Below, in pieces: positions 50,571 through 60,341 of a DNA stretch of 64,000 bases (position 1 is the first letter of the stretch; every line of letters begins with the position of its first letter). The notes under the pieces are model-generated. The model saw only the letters and a program-made list of their open reading frames with translations, had not been told where the DNA came from and searched no databases. The stretch comes from Legionella oakridgensis ATCC 33761 = DSM 21215 (lineage in GTDB: Bacteria; Pseudomonadota; Gammaproteobacteria; Legionellales; Legionellaceae): NCBI RefSeq assembly GCF_000512355.1, contig NZ_CP004006.1:358501-422500 (forward strand). The letters are read 5' to 3'. The position numbers and the translations under genes were made by a program.

Positions 50571-50629
50571 GCACTGCTTATTATCACGTCATGCTGCATT
50601 TAAAGCATGGATGGGATGATAAGCAGTGC
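50571..50629. repeat. Nested hairpin between convergent oxygenase and rplS genes
   Basis: GCACTGCTTATTATC (50571-50585) pairs with GATGATAAGCAGTGC (50615-50629), one mismatch, and the interior CATGCT/AGCATG (50590-50595, 50604-50609) forms a second stem. It sits between two gene ends, so a two-way transcription end is likely, but no U-tract follows on either strand. Confidence 0.6.
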
Positions 50630-50663
50630 CTTGTATTTAATTTAATGGCAACGAGGGACTAAA

Positions 50664-51026
50664 TTAGTCTTTTTTCATGGCCAGTTTTTCTTTGATACGG
50701 GCAGCACGTCCGGCCAAGTTACGTAAGTAATATAGTTTGGCACGACGTACATCACCACGGCGTTTTACGGTAATGCTGGCAACCACAGGGCTATAGGTTT
50801 GAAAAACACGCTCTACGCCAACACTGTGCGAAATTTTACGGACAGTAAAAGCTGAGTTAAGGCCGCGGTTGCGTTTAGCAATGACTAAACCTTCAAATGC
50901 TTGCAAACGTTCGCGGTTACCTTCTTTTACTTTAACCTGAACCACAACGGTATCACCAGGACTGAAGTCGGGGATGTCTTTGCCTTGCATTTGTTCGGCA
51001 TTAAGTTGATCAATAATATTTGTCAT
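50664..51026 (-). CDS. rplS: 50S ribosomal protein L19
   Basis: 120 residues from ATG 51026 ([13 protein letters not shown]), preferred over upstream in-frame starts because AGGAGTGG precedes it. [13 protein letters not shown] and the [19 protein letters not shown] tail are diagnostic. End of the rpsP-rimM-trmD-rplS operon. Confidence 0.97.
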   Translation of the reverse strand: MTNIIDQLNAEQMQGKDIPDFSPGDTVVVQVKVKEGNRERLQAFEGLVIAKRNRGLNSAFTVRKISHSVGVERVFQTYSPVVASITVKRRGDVRRAKLYYLRNLAGRAARIKEKLAMKKD

Positions 51027-51085
51027 AGCCACTCCTAAAAAATATTCGGTTTTACTCAAACATGTAAATCCTGCTAGAAGGTTGT

Positions 51086-51835
51086 TTAACAGGATTCATT
51101 ATATTCGCATTTAAATTCAGTTAATAATTGCTCATCTACATCGCTTAATTGCATATTTTGCAATAAATCGGGCCGTTTTAACCAGGTTTTCCCCAATGAT
51201 TGCTTTCTTCGCCATCGCTCAATGTCCCGATGATTGCCATTCATCAACACAGCCGGAACTTGTTCTCCATGAATAACCGCTGGTCGTGTATAGTGTGGAT
51301 GATCAAGCAGGCCATTCATAAAAGAATCCTGGCGGGCTGATTCATGATCTCCCAGACTTCCCGGAAGTAATCTTACAATGGCATCAATAAATACCATGGC
51401 CGCTAATTCACCGCCACTTAATACAAAATCTCCCAGAGACCATTCTTCATCAACATGTTGGCTAATAATCCGTTCGTCAATTCCTTCATATCGTCCGGCC
51501 AAAAAAAGTAAAGATTGGCCATGTTCAGCAATGCAATTTAAGTCAGCCTGCTGGATGGTTCTACCTTGCGGACTAAGGTAGATGGTTTTACAGTCAGGCG
51601 GCATCTGGCTGCGAGCAGCAATAATGGCGGCATGTATGGGTTCATACATCATAACCATTCCAGGCCCGCCTCCGTAGGGTTTATCATCCACTTGCCGGTA
51701 TGGTCTGCTTGCCCAATCTCTTGGATTCCAATGGTCAAGCCTAACCAAACCACGTTTTATAGCTCGGCCGGTAATGCCATAGTCGAGGCTTGCGAATATA
51801 TCCGGCAGCAAGCTGATGATACCCAAATGCAACAT
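51086..51835 (-). CDS. trmD: tRNA (guanine-N1)-methyltransferase TrmD
   Basis: Makes m1G37, which prevents +1 frameshifting. 249 residues; SPOUT knot motifs [23 protein letters not shown], and [12 protein letters not shown] are present. Three bases downstream of rimM. Confidence 0.97.
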   Translation of the reverse strand: MLHLGIISLLPDIFASLDYGITGRAIKRGLVRLDHWNPRDWASRPYRQVDDKPYGGGPGMVMMYEPIHAAIIAARSQMPPDCKTIYLSPQGRTIQQADLNCIAEHGQSLLFLAGRYEGIDERIISQHVDEEWSLGDFVLSGGELAAMVFIDAIVRLLPGSLGDHESARQDSFMNGLLDHPHYTRPAVIHGEQVPAVLMNGNHRDIERWRRKQSLGKTWLKRPDLLQNMQLSDVDEQLLTEFKCEYNESC

Positions 51836-51838
51836 TGA

Positions 51839-52363
51839 TTAAAAATCCACATCCCAATCGACCGTGATGAGGTTCTTTTGGTCATCAATCTCAAGAACAT
51901 AGTGACCTGGCAGATAAGGAATCAAAAAACGTTTTTGTCCGGAAATGACCAACACATCATTCGATCCAGTTGGCATGATCTCGGAAATTGTTCCTAAGGT
52001 AATCCCCTGAAGGTTAATGACGTCCATCCCTATCAGTTGATGCCAGTAATATTCCCCAGCTTTTAATTCAGGAAATTGCGCACGGCGTACAGCGATTTCT
52101 GTATTCGTCAGATGAGCGGCTTGCTCGCGATCATGACAGCATTCTAGTTGTGCCAAAATAAGTTTGTTATTTATATCGGCACGTTGTAGTGTCAGTGGTT
52201 GCCAGCCCTCTTTGGTTCCAATATACCACGGCGTATAGTGAAGTATATTTTCACGAGGCTCGGTAAAAGAAATTACTGTAATTAGCCCCTTGACCCCATG
52301 CGGGCGGCCAAATTTACCAACGATAACCCATTCATCATGACCGTTAACGTTACGCTGCAGCAC
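51839..52363 (-). CDS. rimM: Ribosome maturation factor RimM
   Basis: 30S assembly factor acting on the S19 region. 174 residues; [20 protein letters not shown] and the PRC-barrel [15 protein letters not shown] are typical. GTG start overlaps the rpsP end by 14 bases, with AAGGCGG 7 bases upstream. Confidence 0.94.
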   Translation of the reverse strand: MLQRNVNGHDEWVIVGKFGRPHGVKGLITVISFTEPRENILHYTPWYIGTKEGWQPLTLQRADINNKLILAQLECCHDREQAAHLTNTEIAVRRAQFPELKAGEYYWHQLIGMDVINLQGITLGTISEIMPTGSNDVLVISGQKRFLIPYLPGHYVLEIDDQKNLITVDWDVDF

Positions 52364-52610
52364 TATCCGCCTTGCTGAATTCTTTAACCAAAGATTTAAC
52401 GCGATCAGACAGCTGCGCGCCTACCTTTTCCCAATTTTTTAATTTGTCTATTTCTAAGTGCAAGCGTATTTCCTGACCTCGCGCGACTGGATTAAAATAA
52501 CCAATACGTTCAATGTAATTTCCATCACGACGTCTTCGACTGTCGGTTACAACGATGTGATAGAAAGGACGCTTTTTTGCACCTGCTCGTGATAAACGTA
52601 TAACGACCAT
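52350..52610 (-). CDS. rpsP: 30S ribosomal protein S16
   Basis: 86 residues: [20 protein letters not shown], the S16 signature, then the [13 protein letters not shown] segment. Overlaps rimM and follows ffh by 97 bases, the standard ffh-rpsP order. Confidence 0.97.
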   Translation of the reverse strand: MVVIRLSRAGAKKRPFYHIVVTDSRRRRDGNYIERIGYFNPVARGQEIRLHLEIDKLKNWEKVGAQLSDRVKSLVKEFSKADSAAA

Positions 52611-52706
52611 TGTTTTCCTCTACTTTAAGAGTGGTTACGTAAAAATGCCGTGTATTGTACGAAAATTAACTTGGTATTGGAAGTGTTTCCGTGCAATTGG
52701 GCATAA

Positions 52707-54080
52707 TTAGTTGAAATCATCGGGAAACATTCCTTTCATGCCAGCCATTCCCCCCATGCCGCGCATCATTTGTTTAATCCCACCCGGTTTGGTAAATTTT
52801 TTCATCATTTTTTGCATTTGGCTAAACTGCTTTAATAAGCGATTTACATCCTGTATTTGGGTTCCGGAGCCTTGAGCAATACGCTTTTTACGAGAACCAA
52901 CAATCAGTTTGGGAACACGCCGTTCTTTCATGGTCATAGAGTTTATGATTGCGATGGTTTGGGCAAGCGCTTTATCATTGACCTGTCCTACCGCTTGTTG
53001 CGGCAATTGATTCATGCCTGGCAGTTTGCTCATCATTCCACTAATACCGCCCATTTTATTCATTTGCAGTAGTTGTTGTTTAAAATCCTCAAGATCAAAT
53101 CCTTTTCCTTTTTAATTTTTTGGCTAGCTTTTCGCTGGCTATTTTATCTGTTTTGCGCTGCACTTCCTCAATCAGCGTTAAAATGTCTCCCATTCCAAGA
53201 ATGCGGGAAGCCACTCGTTCGGGATGAAAAGGCTCAAGAGCATCGATTTTTTCACCACTTCCCATGAATTTGATGGGTTGTCCGGTAATGTGCCTAACTG
53301 AAAGAGCCGCGCCTCCACGAGCGTCACCATCCGTTTTCGTGAGAATGACTCCGGTAAGAGGTAATGCCTCATGAAATGCTTTTGCAGTATTGGCTGCATC
53401 TTGGCCGGTCATGCTATCCACAACAAAAAGCGTTTCTATGGGTTGAATGGCCTGATGCAATGCTTTGATCTCAGCCATCATTTCATCGTCAATGTGTAAA
53501 CGCCCTGCGGTATCAATGATAAGTACATCAATAAATTGTTTTTTTGCACTTTCCAGTGCATTTTTTGCAATGGTAAGGGGCTGGTCATGAACATCGGCTG
53601 GGAAGAAAGCAACGTCGAGCTCATTTGCCAATAATTTTAATTGTTGAATGGCGGCTGGTCGGTAAATGTCGGTACTTGCCAACATGACTTTTTCTTTTCA
53701 GTTTCTTTTAGATAACGCGCAAGCTTGGCAGAGCTGGTTGTTTTACCGGAACCTTGCAAACCCGCCATTAAAAAAATAGCAGGTGGCTGGGTTTTGAAAT
53801 TCAATTCTGAACGCGTGTCACCCATAATATGAATTAATTCATCATGAACAATTTTTATCAAAGCCTGATCGGGCTTTAAACTGGTCATGACTTCCTGTCC
53901 TAGAGCTTTTTGTTTAATGTCTTCTATAAATTCTTTTATAACAGGCAACGCAACATCCGCTTCAAGCAATGACATACGTACCTCACGTAATGCTTGCTGC
54001 ATGTTGTCTTCGGTTAAACGTCCTTGTCCGCTTAGATTTTTAAAGGTACGAGTCAAGCGTTCTGTTAAATTTTCAAACAT
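52707..54080 (-). CDS. ffh: Signal recognition particle protein Ffh, two frameshifts
   Basis: Three frames make one protein of about 458 residues. Part 1 (N domain to Walker A GLQGSGKTT); part 2 (G domain: DTAGRLHID, DGDARGG, FMGSGEKIDAL); part 3 (M domain: KLPGMNQLP, methionine-rich, GSRKKRIAQGSG). Break 1 is a missing T at 53689-53693; break 2, at 53109-53113, needs two more bases (or one fewer) to give KLKKGKGFDLEDF. Essential, so errors are likely. ffh is followed by rpsP. Confidence 0.92.
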
Positions 54081-54272
54081 GATAAGTCTCTCATAATTTG
54101 AGGAAGCGGATTTTAAAAACTCGGATAAACGGATGACCTCATATGAGTTTAAAAATGCGCTTTAAATAAAATGACAAAAAGTATATCACAGTTAGGTCAA
54201 TGAATCTGCTATACGCCATCTACGATTTCCATAAACATACAGGCTTTAAAGACCACGAGGTTTAGCCTTGCT

Positions 54273-54304
54273 CATGTGGTAATCAGCCGCGCTGAAACCA
54301 CATG
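54273..54304. repeat. Nested palindrome in the ffh/protease gap
   Basis: CATGTGGT (54273-54280) pairs with ACCACATG (54297-54304), and TCAGC (54283-54287) with GCTGA (54291-54295) in between; 13 base pairs in 32 bases. Lies in the 308-base gene-free stretch 54081-54388, where I recognise nothing else. No U-tract on either strand, so an RNA element or REP-like palindrome is as likely as a terminator. Confidence 0.5.
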
Positions 54305-54388
54305 GGTGATGAGCCATTGTAATTATCTAATAAATACCTATTCATTATAACGCATCACGAAAGTGGTCGTTGTATTGACTTGTTTTTA

Positions 54389-56029
54389 TTATCGATGGCA
54401 TCCAACCCCGTCAAAACCAATGATTTGGCAGTTTCCGTAGATGTCTGTGTCAAGTTGGTAACTTGCAGAGCCTGATTGAGCATAAATTCTGCCGTCATGT
54501 CCCTGATACACATAGGGTAGCTGTTGTTTTGGCAACCAAGAAAGAGAAGGTTTAATAGGAATCCAACGAGGGGCATCTGATTTTATTAGGTTTGGTAAGT
54601 TATTCGTCGGTGCAGAAAATACGATGTCAAATTGGGCACGTGCTGCTTGAACGGCATGTTCAGCATCGAGAATGCCATGCCCACAAGGTTTTTCTCCTAC
54701 GCATGATTTATTGGGGTCTTCTGTTGGACCAAAAGCATGGGTCGTTGTATATAAAATCTGCTCCACTTTTTCTGGGGAAGGGACTTTGGGGCTGACGGCA
54801 AAGATAAGGCCAGCAACACCGGCAACATGAGGAGCAGCCATGCTTGTTCCTTGATAAAAATCAAAACCTGATTGTAGATAACCACCTTGTGGATGGACGG
54901 TGGATAAAATGCCATCTTCAAGATGGCCACTGCTAAGATCGCCACCAGGTGCGGCAAAGGTCACTGCCGGACCATAGTTGGAATAATAAGCACGCCATCC
55001 TTGCGGGCCTGTTGCGGCAACTTTAATGGTGCCATTACAAACGGCAGGGGCATTATAATGCTCCCAACGGTTATCATTGCCTGCGGCGGTTACGATGACA
55101 GCGCCTTGTTGGCGTGCAAACCAGATGGCTTCCTGAAGGGCCTCGTCACAATGATCAATTTCTTTTCCTGGTCGTTCGTCAACCCCAAAACTCATATTTA
55201 AAATTTGCGCTGGAAAAGGATTATCAGGCACTCCAGGCACATGATCGCCAACTGACCAACGGATGGCATTGATGACAGCACTTTCGTAAAACATACCGGA
55301 TTCATCTGGAATTTTTACAGGAAGAATCTTTAGATTTTCTCCCATGCCTTTCATCACGTCGCCATACCCTGCAATGGTGCCAGCGACGTGAGTGCCGTGA
55401 AAAGATAAAGTTTCATCACTCAAGTCATGGTTGCTGGCAGCAAAATTCCAGCCTAATACATGCCCGTCTGAGTCTTTAAGTAAATTATTTTCTAAACCGT
55501 CATGTAGGACTATGCCTGTATCTAATACCGCGACAACGACGGGCGGTGTATATAAGCCTGTTGTATAAGCCCAGGCGCCATCCAGTAATCCTGGCCCAGA
55601 TTCCAGCATAATTCCTCCTGGTCGCTTAAATTCATCCCACTGAGCTTCATGAGAGAGGCGGGGAGGTCGCTGTTTTCCTGCCGGCGGTTGCAACGGTTTA
55701 AAATGACCTATTCTATCTTTGACAGCATAGAGAATATTAGGGTTTTTTCGCAATCGCGCAAGCACCAGTGCGCTCATATCGGTCGTTTGAGTGTTTGTTT
55801 GATGTAACAAGCGGCTGTCCACTGTCATGACATAAGCTCCGCCAGCGATGGGTTGTATTGCTTGAATAGGCAACTGGAGAGTCTGTGCGATTTGTGCATG
55901 CATCGTCGCAATCGTTTTTGGAGTTTGTTTGTATTTGACGATAACGCGGATTGCCTCTGCATTTGCAGGGGCAATCCATGATCCCATCGCTAAAATGCCG
56001 ATGGCTAATAATCCTTTAGCATAGCGCAT
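54389..56029 (-). CDS. Secreted subtilisin-like serine protease (S8)
   Basis: 546 residues from ATG 56029 with GGGAG upstream; signal peptide ends about ANA. An N-terminal propeptide-like region (IRVIVKYKQTPKTIATMHAQIA) precedes the catalytic domain. Triad: Asp170 (VLDTGI), His211 (HGTHVAG), Ser396 (GTSMAAPH), with oxyanion Asn318. The C-terminus (about 80 residues) has no known domain. Probably exported to the periplasm or medium; role unknown. Confidence 0.9.
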   Translation of the reverse strand: MRYAKGLLAIGILAMGSWIAPANAEAIRVIVKYKQTPKTIATMHAQIAQTLQLPIQAIQPIAGGAYVMTVDSRLLHQTNTQTTDMSALVLARLRKNPNILYAVKDRIGHFKPLQPPAGKQRPPRLSHEAQWDEFKRPGGIMLESGPGLLDGAWAYTTGLYTPPVVVAVLDTGIVLHDGLENNLLKDSDGHVLGWNFAASNHDLSDETLSFHGTHVAGTIAGYGDVMKGMGENLKILPVKIPDESGMFYESAVINAIRWSVGDHVPGVPDNPFPAQILNMSFGVDERPGKEIDHCDEALQEAIWFARQQGAVIVTAAGNDNRWEHYNAPAVCNGTIKVAATGPQGWRAYYSNYGPAVTFAAPGGDLSSGHLEDGILSTVHPQGGYLQSGFDFYQGTSMAAPHVAGVAGLIFAVSPKVPSPEKVEQILYTTTHAFGPTEDPNKSCVGEKPCGHGILDAEHAVQAARAQFDIVFSAPTNNLPNLIKSDAPRWIPIKPSLSWLPKQQLPYVYQGHDGRIYAQSGSASYQLDTDIYGNCQIIGFDGVGCHR

Positions 56030-56155
56030 GCTGAACTCCCTTTTGATTTTGCATAAGAACAGTATGCAAGAGAGCATTTGTTTAAACAACTTTTTGTAAT
56101 ATGCCGGCAGGGGATGATAAGATTTTTGCTACGAAATACATCGTAAGGATCGTTT

Positions 56156-57424
56156 GTGCAGGGCTCTATTATCACATTGGTGATTGTGTTACTGGTATTA
56201 ATCGTCATTTCAGCTTTTTTTTCTGGTTCAGAGATTGGGATGATGTCTTTGAACCGCTATCGATTACGGCATTTAGTAAAGAAGAATCATAAACAAGCCA
56301 TCCGGGTAAATCAGTTACTAGCACATCCTGATAGGCTTCTTAGTATCATTTTAATTGGTAATACGCTAGCTAATATCATTGCTTCCATGGTCGCAACCCT
56401 CATTGGACAGCGGTTGTATGGAGATGGTGGTGTTTTAGCGGCAGCTATATTATTGACATTCATTATTTTAGTATTTTCAGAAATAACGCCTAAAACGCTT
56501 GCTGCATTATATCCGCAGCAGATTGCCTTTATCTGTTCTTTTCCTTTAATGGTGATGCAACTGGTGTTTGCGCCTTTGGTCAATTTAATAAGCTGGATTG
56601 CCAATGGTATCTTGCGTTTATTTGGAATATCGATAAATCGCATGCAAAAAGAAACATTATCAGGCGAGGAATTGCGTTCAGTCGTGCATGAGGCTGGAGG
56701 GCTTTTACCGGTCGAACATAAAAGCATGTTGATTAGTCTCCTTGATCTAGAACAGGCTCGAGTAGAGGATATCATGGTTCCAAAAGCCGATATTATCGGC
56801 ATTGATTTAGAATTGCCTTGGCATGAATTGCTAGAACAGCTTGAGACAGCTCAACATACTCGACTGCCTCTTTACCGAGGCACGATTGATAATTTGATTG
56901 GAATGATTCACATAAGGAATGTATTAAATCTGGCTTTGGAAGAGCGTTTTGATATGGAGGCTTTATTAAAAATTGCCGAGGCCCCCTATTTTATACCCGA
57001 GGCGACTCCTTTAAATGTGCAGATTTTAAATTTTCGAAAGATGAAACGCCGAAGTTGTTTTGTGGTTGATGAATATGGAGATTTGCAAGGTTTGGTTACT
57101 ATGGAAGATATTTTGGAAGAAGTTGTTGGAGAATTTACCACGGATATTGCTGCACTAAGTAAAGATATTACACCACAAGAGGATGGTTCGGTGATTATCG
57201 ATGCCAGCATTACATTACGAAATTTAAATCGCTTAATGAGCTGGCAATTGCCATCCATTGGACCTCGTACGTTAAGTGGTTTGATCATCGAATATTTAGG
57301 GTATATTCCACCTGCCGATTGTTGTTTGATGATTGAAAATTATCAGATTGAGGTATTAAAAGTTGGTGAAAATATCATAAAAAGCGTGCGAATGATAAAA
57401 GTTAGTAAGAGAAGAAATAGCTGA
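56156..57424 (+). CDS. CNNM/CorB-type membrane protein with CBS domains
   Basis: 422 residues, GTG start. N-terminal DUF21/CNNM domain with helices and SGSEIGMMSLNRYRLRHL, then VFSEITPKTLAALYP; CBS pair around IMVPKADIIGID and VVDEYGDLQGLVT; C-terminal CorC/HlyC transporter-associated domain. Magnesium or cobalt efflux role by family (YfjD/CorB). Divergent from the protease, downstream of ffh in the wider region, as in other gammaproteobacteria. Confidence 0.88.
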   Translation: MQGSIITLVIVLLVLIVISAFFSGSEIGMMSLNRYRLRHLVKKNHKQAIRVNQLLAHPDRLLSIILIGNTLANIIASMVATLIGQRLYGDGGVLAAAILLTFIILVFSEITPKTLAALYPQQIAFICSFPLMVMQLVFAPLVNLISWIANGILRLFGISINRMQKETLSGEELRSVVHEAGGLLPVEHKSMLISLLDLEQARVEDIMVPKADIIGIDLELPWHELLEQLETAQHTRLPLYRGTIDNLIGMIHIRNVLNLALEERFDMEALLKIAEAPYFIPEATPLNVQILNFRKMKRRSCFVVDEYGDLQGLVTMEDILEEVVGEFTTDIAALSKDITPQEDGSVIIDASITLRNLNRLMSWQLPSIGPRTLSGLIIEYLGYIPPADCCLMIENYQIEVLKVGENIIKSVRMIKVSKRRNS

Positions 57425-57426
57425 TT

Positions 57427-58137
57427 TTATTCTTTAATAGATAGAACTGGGGTTGCAAAAAAATAACCCTCATATCTAATCGTTTTAATCAATTTCGGTT
57501 GTTTTGCATTCGTTTCGATTTTCTGTCGTAACCGACTAATCTGGACATCCAGCTGCCTTGCAACACGGGTTGAATGGTCAATGTTAATCATTTGCAATAA
57601 AAATTTCCGACTTAATACCTGTTGAGGGTGGCGCACAAAAGCTAATAGCAGATCATATTCCTTATTACTTAATGACAATTCGGTATGGTTTTTAAAACAT
57701 TGCCTTGCACTGGGATAAATTCGGCAATTGCCAAATAAAAGAACTTCTATTTTTGCTTCAGAAGAAGGGGGCGTGTGTTTTACGCGACGACTGATGGCGT
57801 TAATACGAGCATGCAACTCACGTGGAAGCATAGGTTCTGTCATAAAGTCATCCGCGCCAGCTTCAAGCATTTGGACACAAATTTCCTCATTGGCAGAATC
57901 GTTGAAAATGATAATTGGCGTTGGATATTGGTGAGACAATTGATTTATTACTTCATCATTTTTTTGAATTAGAGACCAGTGTATCAATAAGGCAACAGGA
58001 AGAGGGGGATTCAGACACAAATGCTGAAGAGATGTTTTTTGGATGATGCTGAATCCAAATGTTTTAAAATAATCAATGAGTTTTGTATCAATAGGTTTTT
58101 TATCAACAATTAATAAGTAGTTCGGATGTGTCATCAT
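57427..58137 (-). CDS. OmpR-type regulator with an atypical (pseudo) receiver
   Basis: 236 residues from ATG 58137 with AGGA 7 bases upstream. The winged-helix DNA-binding domain is normal (LSNKEYDLLLAFVRHPQQVLSR, VARQLDVQISRLRQKIE). In the receiver, the phosphoacceptor position reads LLIHWSL (His53 instead of Asp), the acidic pair is reduced to Asp12, and the conserved Lys is Glu101 (DDFMTEPM). Phosphorylation is thus unlikely. No sensor kinase gene nearby. Convergent with the CorB-like gene. Confidence 0.82.
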   Translation of the reverse strand: MMTHPNYLLIVDKKPIDTKLIDYFKTFGFSIIQKTSLQHLCLNPPLPVALLIHWSLIQKNDEVINQLSHQYPTPIIIFNDSANEEICVQMLEAGADDFMTEPMLPRELHARINAISRRVKHTPPSSEAKIEVLLFGNCRIYPSARQCFKNHTELSLSNKEYDLLLAFVRHPQQVLSRKFLLQMINIDHSTRVARQLDVQISRLRQKIETNAKQPKLIKTIRYEGYFFATPVLSIKE

Positions 58138-58150
58138 CAAAGTTTCCTTA

Positions 58151-58270
58151 GGGCTTACGACAAACGCCCAACCTCTGCGTTAAAAAGAAATGTTGATTTG
58201 GTCATTTGCAATCTAAATTCCCACATTAACATTTCTTTTTGCTTTGACCTTGAGATTTTTCGTAAGTCCT
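58151..58270. repeat. Palindromic intergenic element
   Basis: Outer arms GGGCTTACGACAAA (58151-58164) and TTTTTCGTAAGTCC (58256-58269), inner arms AAAAAGAAATGTT (58182-58194) and AACATTTCTTTTT (58228-58240, perfect). 120 bases with no coding capacity, between the regulator and the next gene. Could be a MITE or an RNA hairpin; copy number elsewhere is unknown. Confidence 0.55.
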
Positions 58271-58296
58271 ATTCCTGCTTTTTGATAACAGGGGTG

Positions 58297-58641
58297 TTAG
58301 AATTTTGGTGACAATGGTTTTGTGGGTGGTGCATCGTAAACAGGTCTATGGTCGGCTTGCAAGTCTTCTTGGTTATTTTTGGATTGAGATTTTTCCCAAT
58401 AGTCGGCAATTTGTGCCTTAATGTCAGGAATAGCTCCTAAAAATTCATGTAATTGTCCATGAAGGACTGCCGCAGTCCCTCGCCCCAAAGTGGGTATTCC
58501 CATCCAATTATTTGCATTATCAAGAATACGATTGGCTGTTTGTAATCCTACTAATTCAGCAAGCAAATCAGGCGCAATTTTTCGATTTGCAAGCAGATGT
58601 AAAAGAAAAATATCGAATGAATGACGCTTGTTTTTCAGCAT
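58297..58641 (-). CDS. Small protein of unknown function
   Basis: 114 residues, soluble, basic start (MLKNKRHSFDIFLLHLLANRK), then a helical domain with GLQTANRILDNANNWMG and a low-complexity polar tail (SQSKNNQEDLQADHRP). No family recognised. Its SD is modest (AAGGAAAAAACC). Reading frame is uninterrupted and on the same strand as the regulator. Confidence 0.5.
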   Translation of the reverse strand: MLKNKRHSFDIFLLHLLANRKIAPDLLAELVGLQTANRILDNANNWMGIPTLGRGTAAVLHGQLHEFLGAIPDIKAQIADYWEKSQSKNNQEDLQADHRPVYDAPPTKPLSPKF

Positions 58642-58864
58642 GGTTTTTTCCTTGGTTGCTTATTAAAATAATAGTTCAGGGATAAAATAAGGCAAATCAT
58701 GGTGGTTAGGGGCTTTGCAACAAGATGACGTGCACGTTGCGGTAAATTCAATCAATAGATGGTATGCTTATAATTAGATTTTATATGAGCTAGAGGGCTA
58801 ATCCAGGATGGGAAATGCCCTATGATCCATTTGAGGCAAGGCGCTGAAAATAGGGATGATTCCC

Positions 58865-60325
58865 ATGAAAAATCATAATATTGATTGGTTGGTTAGCAGT
58901 CTTCATCACTCTAAGGCACTGATAAAATATGAAATCAAGCAATTGGAGAGCCGTCTTAAATTTTATTTAACCGGTGGCAATGAACGAACACCACCCGTCG
59001 AAGAGGTTGTGGCATTGTGTACTTCGCTAATTCGTTGCTATGACCAGTATTTAAAAATGATGGATTCAAAGTATCGACCTATAATGCCTGACGAGGCAGG
59101 CGAGTTGTCCTTTAAAACCTGGTTTGACTGTTACGCACAGATTGAGTCATTACAATCTCTGGGTCTTTATTCAATAACCATTGTCGAAGAACTTACAAAA
59201 ATACAGGCTTTGCATCGCCAGTACCAGCAGCTTAAATTATTAATCTCCAGAGGTGATGTTGCGTCCAGACAGAAAGTAGAGGATGTGGCTTGGTTTCATG
59301 CCATTAAACCATTGATTCAGGCTTCCGCTCCCAATGATTGGCTTAAGGCAATTGTTTTGTTTGCTAACCAGCAGTCAGGAATTAATGTAAATGATTGTCT
59401 TGTGCATCTTTCACAGTTGGATAATCAGCAGTTATTGCATTTAGCTAATGCGTTTAGGCATGAGGAATATTTGCACATTATTAGTGCTATTTTTTTCTAT
59501 AAGCTCTACCCCCAAAAGCTTTTTAATCACTCATTGCATCCGGAAAAATTGGTTTCCGTAAAAAATAGATTATCCTTATTATATGATTTTATTGAAATAT
59601 TACATCAAACTTTGGTGCAAACAATCACTCAAAGAGGATTACCTAAAATACAGGATTATTTGTTTCATAGCGAAGACTTGCCCCAAGGGATAGAAATCGA
59701 GATCGGCGATGATTGTCGTGATTTAATTTTGTCAGCCATTAAATCCTGGAATATAAGTATAGCAATCACTGAGGCTCATCCCAGTATGAATCAATTGCAT
59801 GAGATATTTTGTGCTTATAAATTTTGGTTTAATCCAGCACGATTAATCGACGCAGTCATGATACTAGAACAGAAATTTATCAAACACCATGGGCAGGTTA
59901 ATTCTAAGGATGATTTTTTTCATCAGATGCGGTCATTGTACCGTCAATTAACGACGACTGAATGTCTTGACTTGTATGGTTATTTTGCAAATAAAGACAG
60001 TAATTATTTGATGCGTACTTTATTGGTTGTTAAACGTGGTGAGTTATTGTCTTGGCTGCCGGCTTTAAATTCTGCTGAGCTTGATGCAATCAATCGAGTG
60101 TATGGGTCACTAGCTTGTGTGATGAGTGCATTACGTGATGAGCTGGCAACACGCCATATTTCTACCGCACCTTATAAACATGATTTACATGAGCTGACTG
60201 AAAAAAAACTAACGCCTGGCCGGAGAAATCGCAATGCGGTGATTCGAATTATTACTTTATATACAAAGAAGACCCCCCGGCCGAATACCAATTTGGAGGA
60301 GTTGTTCAAGACGGTTGAATCTTAA
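58865..60325 (+). CDS. Large protein of unknown function, possible effector
   Basis: 486 residues from ATG 58865 (AGGGA 8 bases upstream; ATG 58856 also in frame). Helix-rich, soluble, no signal peptide or known motif; opens MKNHNIDWLVSSLHHSKALI. The final residues (NTNLEELFKTVES) hold adjacent glutamates and a hydrophobic -3 residue, as in some Dot/Icm substrates. No operon partners. The effector call is a guess. Confidence 0.45.
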   Translation: MKNHNIDWLVSSLHHSKALIKYEIKQLESRLKFYLTGGNERTPPVEEVVALCTSLIRCYDQYLKMMDSKYRPIMPDEAGELSFKTWFDCYAQIESLQSLGLYSITIVEELTKIQALHRQYQQLKLLISRGDVASRQKVEDVAWFHAIKPLIQASAPNDWLKAIVLFANQQSGINVNDCLVHLSQLDNQQLLHLANAFRHEEYLHIISAIFFYKLYPQKLFNHSLHPEKLVSVKNRLSLLYDFIEILHQTLVQTITQRGLPKIQDYLFHSEDLPQGIEIEIGDDCRDLILSAIKSWNISIAITEAHPSMNQLHEIFCAYKFWFNPARLIDAVMILEQKFIKHHGQVNSKDDFFHQMRSLYRQLTTTECLDLYGYFANKDSNYLMRTLLVVKRGELLSWLPALNSAELDAINRVYGSLACVMSALRDELATRHISTAPYKHDLHELTEKKLTPGRRNRNAVIRIITLYTKKTPRPNTNLEELFKTVES

Positions 60326-60341
60326 GGATAATAGTGATTAC

